Origin: Streptomyces roseifaciens | GTDB lineage: Bacteria > Actinomycetota > Actinomycetes > Streptomycetales > Streptomycetaceae | NCBI RefSeq assembly: GCF_001445655.1 | Contig: NZ_LNBE01000003.1 | Location: 848,529 to 912,528 of the forward strand | Length of the DNA stretch: 64,000 nt | Direction of reading: 5' to 3' | Shown here: positions 56,066 through 64,000 of the stretch, piece by piece | Layout of the letters: the number at the start of each line of letters is the position of its first letter | Numbering within the stretch: position 1 is the first letter of the stretch | The notes under the pieces: generated by a model | What the model was told of the DNA's origin: nothing | Databases searched by the model: none | What the model saw: the letters and a program-made list of their open reading frames with translations, nothing else | Translations under genes and position numbers: made by a program

Positions 56066-56105
56066 TCGCAAATGGTCCACGAGGTGCTGGAGCGTTCAAC
56101 CCAAG

Positions 56106-57224
56106 ATGTCCCTTCCCGCTGATTCCCCTGGTTCCCCCGGTCCCGCGCCCGCCTTCCGCTGGCGCCGCGAGGACACCGTGCGGACCGCCGGTCTGCTGGC
56201 CGTCATAGCCGCCCTGCACGTCGTCGCGTTCGGCGTGCTCTACCTGCTCGTCGTCCCCAACCACTACACCGTCGGCTCGAAGGTCTACGGGGTCGGGCTC
56301 GGCATCACCGCCTACACCCTCGGCATGCGGCACGCCTTCGACGCCGACCACATCGCCGCCATCGACAACACCACCCGCAAGCTCATGGCGGACGGCAAGC
56401 GCCCGGTCTCCGTCGGCTTCTGGTTCGCGCTCGGCCACTCCAGCGTCGTCGTCGCGATGGCCGCCCTGGTGGCCGGCGGCACCCAGCTCGCCGGGCGGCT
56501 GATGGACGAGGAGTCCACGGCCCACCAGACCCTGGGCGTCGTCGGCACGACGGTCTCCGGCGGCTTCCTCTACCTCATCGCCGCGCTCAACCTCGTCGCC
56601 CTCGCCGGCATCCTGCGCATCTTCCGCGCCATGCGCGAGGGCCGCTACGACGAGAAGGAGCTGGAGCAGCACCTGGACTCGCGCGGCTTCATGAACCGCA
56701 TCCTCGGCCGCTTCACCCGCTCCATCACCCGGCCGGGGCAGATGTACCCCCTGGGCTTCCTCTTCGGGCTCGGCTTCGACACCGCCACCGAGGTCACGCT
56801 GATGGTGATGGCGGGCAGCGGCGCTGCCGCGGGCCTGCCCTGGTACGCGATCGTGTGCCTGCCGCTGCTGTTCGCCGCGGGCATGAGCCTGTTCGACACG
56901 CTCGACGGCACGTTCATGAACTTCGCCTACCAGTGGGCGTTCTCCAACCCGGTCCGCAAGGTCTACTACAACCTCACGATCACCGGCCTGTCCATCGCCG
57001 TCGCCTTCCTCATCGGCACCATCGAACTGGTCGGCGTCCTGCACGAGAAGCTGGGGCTGGACGACGCGGTGACCGGCTGGATCGCCGGCCTGAACCTCGA
57101 CAACGTGGGCTTCGTCATCGTCGGCCTGTTCGTGGTGGTGTGGGCGGCGGCCCTCGGCTACTGGCGCTTCGGCAAGGTCGAACAGCGCTGGGCGGCCCGC
57201 ACGCAGGCCGCGGCCGAGAGCTGA
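56106..57224 (+). CDS. NiCoT-family cobalt/nickel transporter
   Basis: 372 aa, about eight transmembrane helices. The HX4DH metal signature is present in helix 2 as RHAFDADHI (75-83), with further family motifs LGHSSVV and LFGLGFDTATEV. NiCoT proteins are secondary permeases for Co2+ and/or Ni2+. The upstream B12 riboswitch makes cobalt the likely physiological substrate, feeding the cob cluster 30 kb away. Selectivity cannot be read from sequence. Confidence 0.94.
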   Translation: MSLPADSPGSPGPAPAFRWRREDTVRTAGLLAVIAALHVVAFGVLYLLVVPNHYTVGSKVYGVGLGITAYTLGMRHAFDADHIAAIDNTTRKLMADGKRPVSVGFWFALGHSSVVVAMAALVAGGTQLAGRLMDEESTAHQTLGVVGTTVSGGFLYLIAALNLVALAGILRIFRAMREGRYDEKELEQHLDSRGFMNRILGRFTRSITRPGQMYPLGFLFGLGFDTATEVTLMVMAGSGAAAGLPWYAIVCLPLLFAAGMSLFDTLDGTFMNFAYQWAFSNPVRKVYYNLTITGLSIAVAFLIGTIELVGVLHEKLGLDDAVTGWIAGLNLDNVGFVIVGLFVVVWAAALGYWRFGKVEQRWAARTQAAAES

Positions 57225-57230
57225 CGCCGG

Positions 57231-57259
57231 CGGGCCCGGTCCCGGCGGGGCCGGGCCCG
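57231..57259. terminator. Hairpin terminator between NiCoT and MFS genes
   Basis: CGGGCCCGG (57231-57239) and CCGGGCCCG (57251-57259), perfect 9-bp arms with an 11-nt loop, 6 bp past the NiCoT stop in a 96-bp convergent gap. Confidence 0.7.
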
Positions 57260-57320
57260 TACCCGATCGCGGCACCGGGCCTGACCGCGGGGCCGTAGCC
57301 GATCGCGGGACCGGACCGGC

Positions 57321-58526
57321 TCAGACGGCGCGGGCGGGCGCCTCCTCGGCCTCCTCCCGCGCCGCCGGGACGAGGTGCGCCTGCCCGGCGAGGATCACCA
57401 GGGCGCCCACGGCGAGCCCGGCGACCCCGCACGACGCGGCCCACGTGGGCCCGGCCGTCTCCAGCACCGTGCCGACGACGGCCGACCCCAGCGCCACGCC
57501 CGCCGTCATCAGGGTCACCAGCCAGGCGAACGCCTCGGTGACGGTGCCCGCCGGGGCGAGCTCGCCCACCAGCACGAACACGACGGTGAGCACGGGCGCG
57601 AGGAACAGGCCGGTGAGGATCATCAGGCCGGCCATGAGCGGCGGCGCGGGCAGCAGGCACAGCAGCCCGTACCCGGCCGTGAGCCCCAGCATCAGCAGCA
57701 GCGTCCGGCGCGGCGGCGCCACCCGCCAGTGGCGCACGGCCCCGTAGGCCAGCCCGCCGATCAGCGCGCCGAGGGCGTTGAGCGCGAGGAGCGTGGGGGC
57801 GCCGCCGGGCAGCCGGTGGTCCTCCGCGTAGTGGACGACGAGGACGTTGAGCGTGCCGATGGCGACGCCCGCGCCCGTGAGGCCCGTGAGCAGCACGACC
57901 AGGCCGCGGCTGCGCAGCGGGCCGAGCCGGTCGCCGGAGCGGGCGGGCGCCTTCCAGACCCGGGCGGGCGGGGCGGTGGCGACGACGAGCACTCCGGCGA
58001 TGCCCAGGAGCGCACCGGCCCACAGCGCCGCCCCGGGCGAGGCGACGGCCACGCCGCCGGCCACCACCAGGGGCCCGCCGACGAAGACCAGTTCCTGCGA
58101 GGCGGAGTCCAGGGCGTAGGCCGCCTCCAGCTTCCCGGGCGCGACGATGTCCGGCCACAGGGCCCGCAGGCACGGCTCCAGCGGCGGCGTCGCCGCTCCG
58201 GCGAGCGCGACTCCGGCCAGGACGGCCGTGCGGCTGCCGGGCGCGATCGCCACGACCGCGAAGCCCACGGCCGCCACGAGGGCCGTGGGCAGCAGGACGA
58301 GCGGCTGGCCCGCCCGGTCCACGAGACGGCCCAGCAGCGGGCCGCCGATCGCGGAGGCGATGGCGAACACCCCCACGGCCACGCCCACGAACCCGTACGA
58401 AGCCCCCGCCTGACGGAGGGCCAGCGGCACGGCGACCGAAGCCATCGCGCTCGGCAGCCGCCCGACGAGGGTCCCCAGGAGCAGCCTGGTCACGTGGGGG
58501 CCGCGCAGCAGGTCCGCGTAGCTCAT
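57321..58526 (-). CDS. MFS transporter
   Basis: 401 aa, 12 predicted helices. MFS motif in loop 2-3 (GGPLLGRLVDRAGQ) and paired N/C halves. The family is broad; the closest impression is of drug- or metabolite-efflux permeases of actinobacteria. ATG 58526 is preceded by GAGGATT; upstream ATG 58562 would add 12 residues without homology. Divergent neighbours give no pathway link. Confidence 0.85.
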   Translation of the reverse strand: MSYADLLRGPHVTRLLLGTLVGRLPSAMASVAVPLALRQAGASYGFVGVAVGVFAIASAIGGPLLGRLVDRAGQPLVLLPTALVAAVGFAVVAIAPGSRTAVLAGVALAGAATPPLEPCLRALWPDIVAPGKLEAAYALDSASQELVFVGGPLVVAGGVAVASPGAALWAGALLGIAGVLVVATAPPARVWKAPARSGDRLGPLRSRGLVVLLTGLTGAGVAIGTLNVLVVHYAEDHRLPGGAPTLLALNALGALIGGLAYGAVRHWRVAPPRRTLLLMLGLTAGYGLLCLLPAPPLMAGLMILTGLFLAPVLTVVFVLVGELAPAGTVTEAFAWLVTLMTAGVALGSAVVGTVLETAGPTWAASCGVAGLAVGALVILAGQAHLVPAAREEAEEAPARAV

Positions 58527-58637
58527 GGGGAATCCTCGCCGCTCGTCGACTCCCTCGGCCACTGGGTGGCCATGTCCGGCGTTGCCGCTCGCGTGGGTGA
58601 GATCACGAGGGAATGGTTATACGTAACACGTCGGCCG

Positions 58638-60131
58638 TCAAGGGATTTCCGGCAGGCCCGGACCCTGGCAGCGCAGATCCCCGCCGGGCACCGTGCCGTC
58701 CACCAGATAGGCGGCCACGGCGTCGTCCACGCACGCGTTGCCCCGGCTGGCGAAGACGCCGTGCGAGTAGTCGTTCTCCAGCGTGACCAGCCTGGATCCG
58801 GGCAGCACGCGCTGCATGGCCCGGGCGCCCTCGACCGGGGTGACGGGGTCGTGCTGCGAAGCGACGAGCAGGACCGGGGGAGCGGCCGGGCTGCCGAGGC
58901 GCGTGCGGCTGTGCGGGCGGTGGTGCCAGTACGCGCAGGCCGACGCCTCGATGCCGGTCAGGACGGGCAGCGGGTCGAGGCGGCGCAGCCGGCGGAGGTC
59001 GGCGACGACCCGCCCGGGTGCGGGACCGGGGCCGTCGGCGCACTTCACGGTGCGGTTGGCGGCCTCGTACGTACGGGAGTCCGGGCCGTCGAAGGGGGCC
59101 GCGGGGCGCAGGCCGCCGACCGTGCCGTCGCGCAGGTAGGTGCGCAGCCCGTCGCCGAGGGGCGCCCAGCGCTCGGTGCGGCCGAGCGCCCGGTAGACCG
59201 CGCGGTCGAACTCGGCGGGCCCGAAGCCGTCCACGGGCCGGGCCGCGAGCCCGGCCCGCACCCGCTCGTACGCCCCGCGGACCGCTCCCGCCGTGCTGCC
59301 GAGCCCGAACCGCTCGTGGTGGGCGGCCAGCCACTCCAGCAGGGTCGCGCGCTGCCGCAGCAGGGCCCCGGCCTGGCGGAGGTCGAAGGCGTACCAGTCC
59401 TCCGGGCCGACGACGCTGTCCAGCACCATCGGGCCCACGCGCTGCGGGAACAGGGCCGCGTAGGCCGCGCCGAGGTAGCTGCCGTAGGAGACGCCGAGGA
59501 ATCCGGTGCGCCCCTCGCCGAGAGCCGCGCGGATGGCGTCCATGTCGCGGGCGGTCTCCTCCGTCGAAAGGTGCGGCAGGGCGGGCCCCGCGCCCGCCGC
59601 GCAGTCACCGGCGAGGCTGCGCAGGGAGGCGAGGTGCTCCCGCTCGGCGGAGCGGTCGCGCGGGACGGGGTCGGGTGCGGGCGCCGCGAAGAGGCCGCCC
59701 ATCGCGCCGCAGTCCGCAGGGGCGCTGCGGCCGGTCCCGCGCGGGTCGAAGCCGACGACGTCGTACGCGCGCCGGACCCGCTCGGGCAGCTTGGCGCGCT
59801 TGGTGACGGCGTACGGCAGCCCGGAGCCGCCCGGCCCGCCGGGGTTGACGAGCAGCACCCCGCGGCGCTCGGCGGGGGTGCCGGTGGCGCGGACCCGCGA
59901 GACGGCTATGGACAGTTGCGGGCCGTCGGGCCGGGCGTGGTCGAGGGGCACGCTCAGCGTGCCGCACTCGACGCGGGCGGGCGGGGCGGGCGCCGGCACG
60001 GAGGCGGGGCACGGCCCGAAGGCGATCGCGGCGGCGGGCGGCGCGGCGGCCGTGGCGGCGGAGGGGGACAGGGCTGTCGCAGTGGCGGCGACGGCGCACA
60101 GGACGGCGGCCGGGCGGGTGGGACGGCGCAT
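58638..60131 (-). CDS. Secreted alpha/beta hydrolase, tripeptidyl-aminopeptidase-like (S33)
   Basis: 497 aa. Signal peptide (VLCAVAATATALSPSA), N-terminal oxyanion region NPGGPGGSGLPYA and FDPRGTGRS, nucleophile elbow GVSYGSYLG with catalytic Ser, late Asp in SQHDPVTP and His in DYSHGVFA. It is the TAP/proline-iminopeptidase group secreted by many Streptomyces, trimming N-terminal peptides. Cys residues CGTL, CGAM, NACVDD and RCQG probably form disulfides. Confidence 0.88.
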   Translation of the reverse strand: MRRPTRPAAVLCAVAATATALSPSAATAAAPPAAAIAFGPCPASVPAPAPPARVECGTLSVPLDHARPDGPQLSIAVSRVRATGTPAERRGVLLVNPGGPGGSGLPYAVTKRAKLPERVRRAYDVVGFDPRGTGRSAPADCGAMGGLFAAPAPDPVPRDRSAEREHLASLRSLAGDCAAGAGPALPHLSTEETARDMDAIRAALGEGRTGFLGVSYGSYLGAAYAALFPQRVGPMVLDSVVGPEDWYAFDLRQAGALLRQRATLLEWLAAHHERFGLGSTAGAVRGAYERVRAGLAARPVDGFGPAEFDRAVYRALGRTERWAPLGDGLRTYLRDGTVGGLRPAAPFDGPDSRTYEAANRTVKCADGPGPAPGRVVADLRRLRRLDPLPVLTGIEASACAYWHHRPHSRTRLGSPAAPPVLLVASQHDPVTPVEGARAMQRVLPGSRLVTLENDYSHGVFASRGNACVDDAVAAYLVDGTVPGGDLRCQGPGLPEIP

Positions 60132-60240
60132 GGATCTCGCAATCGGCGGGGTGGGGGTGTGCAGGGGGGCGTACAGGGGTGTGCAGGGCTGGGGGTGCGC
60201 AAGGGCCGGCGGGGGCCGGGGGTGGCTGACGGTTCAGCAG

Positions 60241-60269
60241 ATGACAATGACAACCATTGTCGATAGCGT
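60241..60269 (+). promoter_or_regulatory. Promoter with an overlapping Fur/Zur-type box
   Basis: The perfect inverted repeat GACAATG-acaac-CATTGTC (60243-60261) matches 15 of 19 positions of the classical Fur box. It lies between ATGACA (60241-60246) and TAGCGT (60264-60269), which have a 17-bp spacing and can serve as -35 and -10. A Fur-family repressor bound here would block the promoter of the ATP-grasp operon. Iron versus zinc sensing cannot be settled by eye. Confidence 0.7.
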
Positions 60270-60378
60270 GTGCGAGGTCAAGACGGGCCGTGCCGCCCCG
60301 AGGGCTCCCCCCGGCATGCCCGGGCACGCCCCCGGACCCCCATCGGGACCGCCGACTGCACTACCAAGAGGGAGAGTT

Positions 60379-61635
60379 GTGGGACACCTGCTGATGGTCG
60401 AGAGCTGGGTCGGATCGATGAGCAGACTGCTGCCACGGGCGATCCGCGAAGCCGGCCACGAATTCACCTTCCTCACCCGCGACCTCCATCACTACCTGCG
60501 CTCCGCGCCCGAGGGCACCGCCCACCCCCTGCTCTCCGCCCGCAACGTCGTCCAGGCCGACACCAACGACCCCGCCGCGCTGCTCCCGCACATCGAGCAG
60601 CTGCACGCCGCCCTGCGCTTCGACGGCGTCCTGACCTCCTGCGACTACTACCTCCCCACCGCCGCCCGCATCGCCGGCCGCCTCGGCCTGCCCGGCCCGC
60701 CCGTGCGCGCCGTCACCGACGCCTGCCGCAAGGACGCCACCCGCCGCGCCCTCGACCGCGCCGGCCTCCCCGGGCCGCGCTTCGCCGTCTGCCCCGACTG
60801 GACCGCCACCGCCGAAGCGGCCCGCGACCTCGGCTACCCCCTCGTCCTCAAGCCCGTCGACCTGTGCGCCGGCATGTACGTGCGCAGGGTCGACGACGAG
60901 GCCGGGCTGGCCGCCGCCCACCGCGCCCTCGCGGACTTCCCCGTCAACGCGCGCGGACAGCTCCGCGCCCCCGTCGTCCTCCTCGAAGAGCTGCTCGACG
61001 GGCCCGAAGTCAGCGTCGAGACCGTCTCCTCCGGCGGAACGGCACACGTCGTCGGCATCACCGACAAGAGCGTCGGCGGCGCCCCGGCCTTCGTCGAGAC
61101 CGGCCACATGTTCCCCGCCGCCCTGGACCCGGCGCAGGCCGAGGAGGCCGCCGCCACCGCCCTGCGCGCCCTCGACGCCCTCGGCCTCGACGACGTCGTC
61201 GCCCACACCGAGATCAAGCTCACCGCGGACGGGCCCCGCGTCATCGAGGTCAACCCCCGCCCCGCGGGCAACCGCATCACCGAACTCGTCCGCCACGTCA
61301 CCGGCGTCGACCTCGCCGCCGCCTGCGTGGACGTCGCCCTCGGGCGCGAACCCGACCTGACCACCCGTACGACGGGCATACGCAGCGCGGCCGTCTCCTT
61401 CCTCGTCCCGGAGACCGCCGGCACGCTGCAGCACATCGACGGGGCGGACGGCGTCGCCGGAGCCCCCGGTGTGCTCGAAGCCTCCTTCGCCGAGCCCGGC
61501 ACCGCCGTCAAGGCGAGCGGCAGCAACAACGACTACCTCGGGCACGTCATGGCCGCCGACCCCGGCGGCCACGGAGCGCGCCGCCGTGCCGAGGAACTCC
61601 TCGCCGGCCTCACCCCGAAGGTGGTGGCGCCGTGA
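60379..61635 (+). CDS. ATP-grasp ligase (candidate metallophore biosynthesis)
   Basis: 418 aa. ATP-grasp fold: a pre-ATP-grasp N-terminal domain, GYPLVLKPVDLCAGMYVRRV with the ATP-binding Lys, VLLEELLDGPEVSVETV, and the metal-binding ending VIEVNPRPAGNRITEL. These enzymes join a carboxylate to an amine or thiol through an acyl phosphate. GTG 60379 follows AGAGGGAG. Its TGA overlaps the next GTG. The 110-bp leader contains no riboswitch-like structure that I can see. Confidence 0.88.
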   Translation: MGHLLMVESWVGSMSRLLPRAIREAGHEFTFLTRDLHHYLRSAPEGTAHPLLSARNVVQADTNDPAALLPHIEQLHAALRFDGVLTSCDYYLPTAARIAGRLGLPGPPVRAVTDACRKDATRRALDRAGLPGPRFAVCPDWTATAEAARDLGYPLVLKPVDLCAGMYVRRVDDEAGLAAAHRALADFPVNARGQLRAPVVLLEELLDGPEVSVETVSSGGTAHVVGITDKSVGGAPAFVETGHMFPAALDPAQAEEAAATALRALDALGLDDVVAHTEIKLTADGPRVIEVNPRPAGNRITELVRHVTGVDLAAACVDVALGREPDLTTRTTGIRSAAVSFLVPETAGTLQHIDGADGVAGAPGVLEASFAEPGTAVKASGSNNDYLGHVMAADPGGHGARRRAEELLAGLTPKVVAP

Positions 61636-62858
61636 ACGTTCCCGCCCCCGTCCCCGCCGTCTCCTGTCCCGACCTCGAACAGCGCGTCCTGGCAGGCGCG
61701 TACGGGCCCGACCCCCGCACCCTGCGCGCCGACGTCGCCTTCACCACCGCCCAGGCCGTACGCCACGAAGGCCGCCGCGGCGGCTACCGCAACGAGGTGC
61801 TCAGCCTGCGCGTCGGCGCCGCCGTCGGCTCCTGCGCCGTCGAACCCGGCGCCCTTCCCGCCGGCGCCGTCGAGGAGTGCGCCGGCACCGACGTCGCCAC
61901 GCTCCTCGACCACCCCCTGCGGGCCGTACGGGTGGCCGCCCTGGACGCCTACCTGATGCACACCACCCCGCACACCCCCGCCAACGGCGCCCGGCCCTGG
62001 GCGCTGCCCGCGGGCGACTCGCTGCGCAAGTCCCGCGCCCGGGCACGCGCCGTCGTCAGCCTGCTGGACGCCCGCCCCGGGCAGCGCGTCCTCGTCGTCG
62101 GCGTCGTCAACTCCCTGCTGGAGGCGCTGCGCGAGCGCGGCCTGGCCTACGTGCCCTGCGACCTCAAGGGCGGCGTCACCGAGTGGGGCGAACCCGTGTG
62201 CACCGACGCGCACGCGGAACTCGAGGACTGCGACGCCCTGCTCGTCTCCGGGATGACCCTCGGCAACGGCACCTTCGAGCCCCTGCGCGAGCACGCCCGG
62301 CGCCACGGCAAGCAGCTCGTGGCCTTCGCGCAGACCGGCAGCGCGATCCTGCCGCGGCTGATCGGCGCCGGGGTGAGCGCGGTGTGCGCCGAGCCGTACC
62401 CGTTCTTCTGGCTCGACGGCGGCCCCGGCGTCGTCCACCGCTACGGCGGCCCGGGCACGCTGCACGGCTCCGGGGGGCCGGGTGTCCTCCGGGCTTCGGA
62501 CGGCCCGGATGTCCTCTGGGCTTCGGGCGGCCCGGGTGTCGTCCAGGGTTCTTCCGGTGGCCCGGGTGTCGTCCGTGGTTCCGGCGGCCCTGGCGGCCTC
62601 GGCGGCATAGATGCCTCCGGGGGCTTGGGCTCCCTCCAGGGTTCCGGTGGCTCGGGCGCCGTCCAGGCTTCCGGTGGTCCCGGCGTCCTCCGCGCTTCCG
62701 GCGGCCCCGGCGCCTCCGGCGGTACGGGCTCCCTTCACGCGTCCGGTGGCCCGGGTGCCGTCCAGGGTTCCGGTGGCCCCGGCGTCCTCCGTGCTTCCGG
62801 CGGCCCCGACGCCTCCCGCGGCCCGGGTTCCCTCCGCCCCTCCGGAGGTCCGCGATGA
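61632..62858 (+). CDS. DUF4213/DUF364-type protein with C-terminal repeat tail
   Basis: 408 aa. The first ~260 residues are a DUF4213 (enolase-N-like) domain plus a DUF364 Rossmann-like domain (RVLVVGVVNSLLEALRERG; CDALLVSGMTLGNGTFEPL; VAFAQTGSAILPRL), linked in databases with putative heavy-metal chelation. The last ~145 residues are ~16 copies of a nine-residue GGPGVLRAS-type unit, likely a disordered surface or linker. This tail is not part of the conserved core. Both ends overlap neighbours (GTGA, ATGA). Confidence 0.78.
   Translation: MNVPAPVPAVSCPDLEQRVLAGAYGPDPRTLRADVAFTTAQAVRHEGRRGGYRNEVLSLRVGAAVGSCAVEPGALPAGAVEECAGTDVATLLDHPLRAVRVAALDAYLMHTTPHTPANGARPWALPAGDSLRKSRARARAVVSLLDARPGQRVLVVGVVNSLLEALRERGLAYVPCDLKGGVTEWGEPVCTDAHAELEDCDALLVSGMTLGNGTFEPLREHARRHGKQLVAFAQTGSAILPRLIGAGVSAVCAEPYPFFWLDGGPGVVHRYGGPGTLHGSGGPGVLRASDGPDVLWASGGPGVVQGSSGGPGVVRGSGGPGGLGGIDASGGLGSLQGSGGSGAVQASGGPGVLRASGGPGASGGTGSLHASGGPGAVQGSGGPGVLRASGGPDASRGPGSLRPSGGPR
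62429..62855. repeat. 27-bp coding minisatellite
   Basis: About 16 degenerate 27-bp units (some shortened by 9 bp or lengthened) with consensus product G-G-P-G-V-L-R-A-S. Both strands stay open through it because the unit is so G/C-rich. The units differ at synonymous and conservative sites, so the array is not newly formed, but copy number should vary between strains. Confidence 0.9.
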
Positions 62859-64000
62859 GCCCCGTCCTGCAGGCCGCGCCCCGCGCCAACCGCGGGCTCC
62901 TCGCCCTCCTCGGCCGCACCCCGCTCGCCCGTATCGACGCCGGACTGCCCGGCCCGCACCCCGGGTTCTGGGCCAAGCTCGAAGGGCTCGGCGCGGGCGG
63001 CATGAAGGCCCGTGCCGCCGTCTCCATGCTCATGGGCGCCGAGGAACGCGGCGAGCTCCTGCCCGGCGCGCCCGTCGTCGAGTCCACCTCCGGCACCCTC
63101 GGCATCGGCCTCGCCTTCGCGGGCCAGGCCCTCGGCCACCCCGTCGTCCTCGTCGGCGACGCCGAGCTGGAACCGTCCATGCGGCGGCTCCTGCGCGCCC
63201 ACGGCGCCCGGCTCGACATCGTCGACCGCCCGGCTGCCGAGGGCGGCTGGCAGGCCGCACGCCTCGCCCGGCTGCGGCAGCTCCTCGCCGAGCACCCCGG
63301 CGCGTACTGGCCCGACCAGTACAACAACCCCGACAACGTCGCCGGTTACGCCTCCCTCGCCGCCGAACTGGCCTCCGGCCTGGACCACCTGGACATCCTC
63401 GTGTGCAGCGTCGGCACCGGCGGGCACAGCGCCGGCATCGCCGGGCCCCTGCGCCGGCACTTCCCCGGACTGCGGGTCGTCGGCGTCGACGCGACCGGCT
63501 CGACGATCTTCGGCCAGCCGGCCCGGCCCCGCCTGATGCGCGGCCTCGGCAGCAGCATCCACCCGCGGAACGTCGCCTACGACGCCTTCGACGAGGTCCA
63601 CTGGGTCGGCCCCGCCGAGGCCGCGGACGCCTGCCGGCGGCTGGCGCGCGAGGCGTTCGTCAGCGGCGGCTGGTCCACGGGCGCGGCCGCCCTCGTCGCG
63701 GCCTGGGCCGCCCGCGTCCACCCCGGCGCCGTCGTCGCCACCGTCTTCCCCGACGGCCCCCACCGCTACCTCGGCACGCTCTACGACGACGACTTCACCG
63801 CAGCACACGGCCTCGACCTCGACGCGGCCGCGCGCCGCCCCCTGGAAATCCCCCACCCACGAGCCGCGGAGGCGACGGGCTGGGCGCGGTGCACGACAGT
63901 GGTGGATCCGGTGCGGGACGCGGGCGGAGCGGGGGCGGCGCCCTGCGGGTGGCCGGGTGCCACCGGGGCGGCTCGCGCCGGCGCGCCCGTCGCGGGCCCG
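62855..64000 (+). CDS. Cysteine-synthase-like PLP enzyme, 3' partial
   Basis: 382 codons are visible and no stop occurs before the window ends. Fold type II PLP enzyme: GLLALLGRTPLARID, Lys in LGAGGMKARAAVSM (the PLP lysine; GSVKDR in true cysteine synthases), STSGTLGIGLAFAG asparagine-loop region, CSVGTGGHSAGIAGPL phosphate loop. SbnA- and AesA-type relatives make diamino acids for metallophores (staphyloferrin B, EDDS). After ~residue 335 the sequence leaves the family core; the Gly/Ala-rich extension may be a linker to another domain. ATGA overlap with the preceding gene. Confidence 0.85.
   Translation, partial: MSPVLQAAPRANRGLLALLGRTPLARIDAGLPGPHPGFWAKLEGLGAGGMKARAAVSMLMGAEERGELLPGAPVVESTSGTLGIGLAFAGQALGHPVVLVGDAELEPSMRRLLRAHGARLDIVDRPAAEGGWQAARLARLRQLLAEHPGAYWPDQYNNPDNVAGYASLAAELASGLDHLDILVCSVGTGGHSAGIAGPLRRHFPGLRVVGVDATGSTIFGQPARPRLMRGLGSSIHPRNVAYDAFDEVHWVGPAEAADACRRLAREAFVSGGWSTGAAALVAAWAARVHPGAVVATVFPDGPHRYLGTLYDDDFTAAHGLDLDAAARRPLEIPHPRAAEATGWARCTTVVDPVRDAGGAGAAPCGWPGATGAARAGAPVAGP

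Overview
The window reads as chromosomal DNA of a Streptomyces or close relative. It has very high G+C, coding frames with G or C at nearly every third codon position, many GTG starts and 4-bp gene overlaps, a chaplin gene, a SARP regulator, a SigB/SigF-type sigma factor and actinobacterial cobalamin genes. I saw no tRNA, rRNA, CRISPR array, integrase, transposase or phage structural gene.

Layout. 1-3.3 kb: 3' part of a PAS-GAF-PP2C phosphatase, a convergent cytochrome P450 and a small secreted beta-barrel protein. 3.3-8.9 kb (minus): a ribose-type ABC transport operon, LacI regulator-rbsA-rbsC-rbsB-rbsK, with two AATCGATT operators and a Crp-like site upstream. 8.9-15.6 kb: phosphoketolase, sigma factor, chaplin, an atypical SDR and a PhzF-like protein. 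15.9-29.4 kb: a corrin-ring cluster (cobL, cobM, cbiD, cobK, a cobI-cobJ fusion, cobH, cobG, cobN), with a cobalamin riboswitch before cobN. A second cobalamin riboswitch at 55.9 kb precedes a NiCoT cobalt/nickel transporter, so metal uptake and ring synthesis share one ligand.

29.4-35.0 kb is the most unusual part. A Crp/Fnr regulator is followed by a strong inverted repeat and five tightly overlapping genes: a class III nucleotide-cyclase-like protein, a P-loop NTPase with helical repeats, an unknown protein, a small membrane peptide and a membrane-anchored Mrr-type nuclease. The C-terminal tail of the cyclase-like protein and the N-terminus of the NTPase carry matching short Gly/Gln-rich motifs. 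That arrangement resembles effector/NLR pairs that signal through amyloid motifs. I propose this as a candidate undescribed cyclic-nucleotide-linked conflict (defence) system.

35.0-40.1 kb holds a YscW/YbaY-like protein, an astacin-type metalloprotease, a von Willebrand A pair under a leaderless promoter, a trypsin-like protease, a small Bell-like protein ending in an amyloid-type motif, and a 41-residue secreted peptide. 40.2-46 kb holds a SARP-NB-ARC-TPR regulator and, divergently, an NB-ARC-TPR protein with a related motif and the only in-frame TTA (bldA) codon I found.

46-57 kb: a two-gene unit with a TagB-like glycosyltransferase-fold protein, an XRE-ImmA/IrrE-MAB_1171c-P450 cassette, an amino acid permease unit, an FAD monooxygenase and the NiCoT transporter. 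57-64 kb: an MFS exporter, a secreted tripeptidyl-aminopeptidase-like hydrolase, and a Fur/Zur-box-controlled operon (ATP-grasp, DUF4213/DUF364 protein with a 9-residue repeat tail, cysteine-synthase-like PLP enzyme running off the end) that I read as a candidate metallophore pathway.
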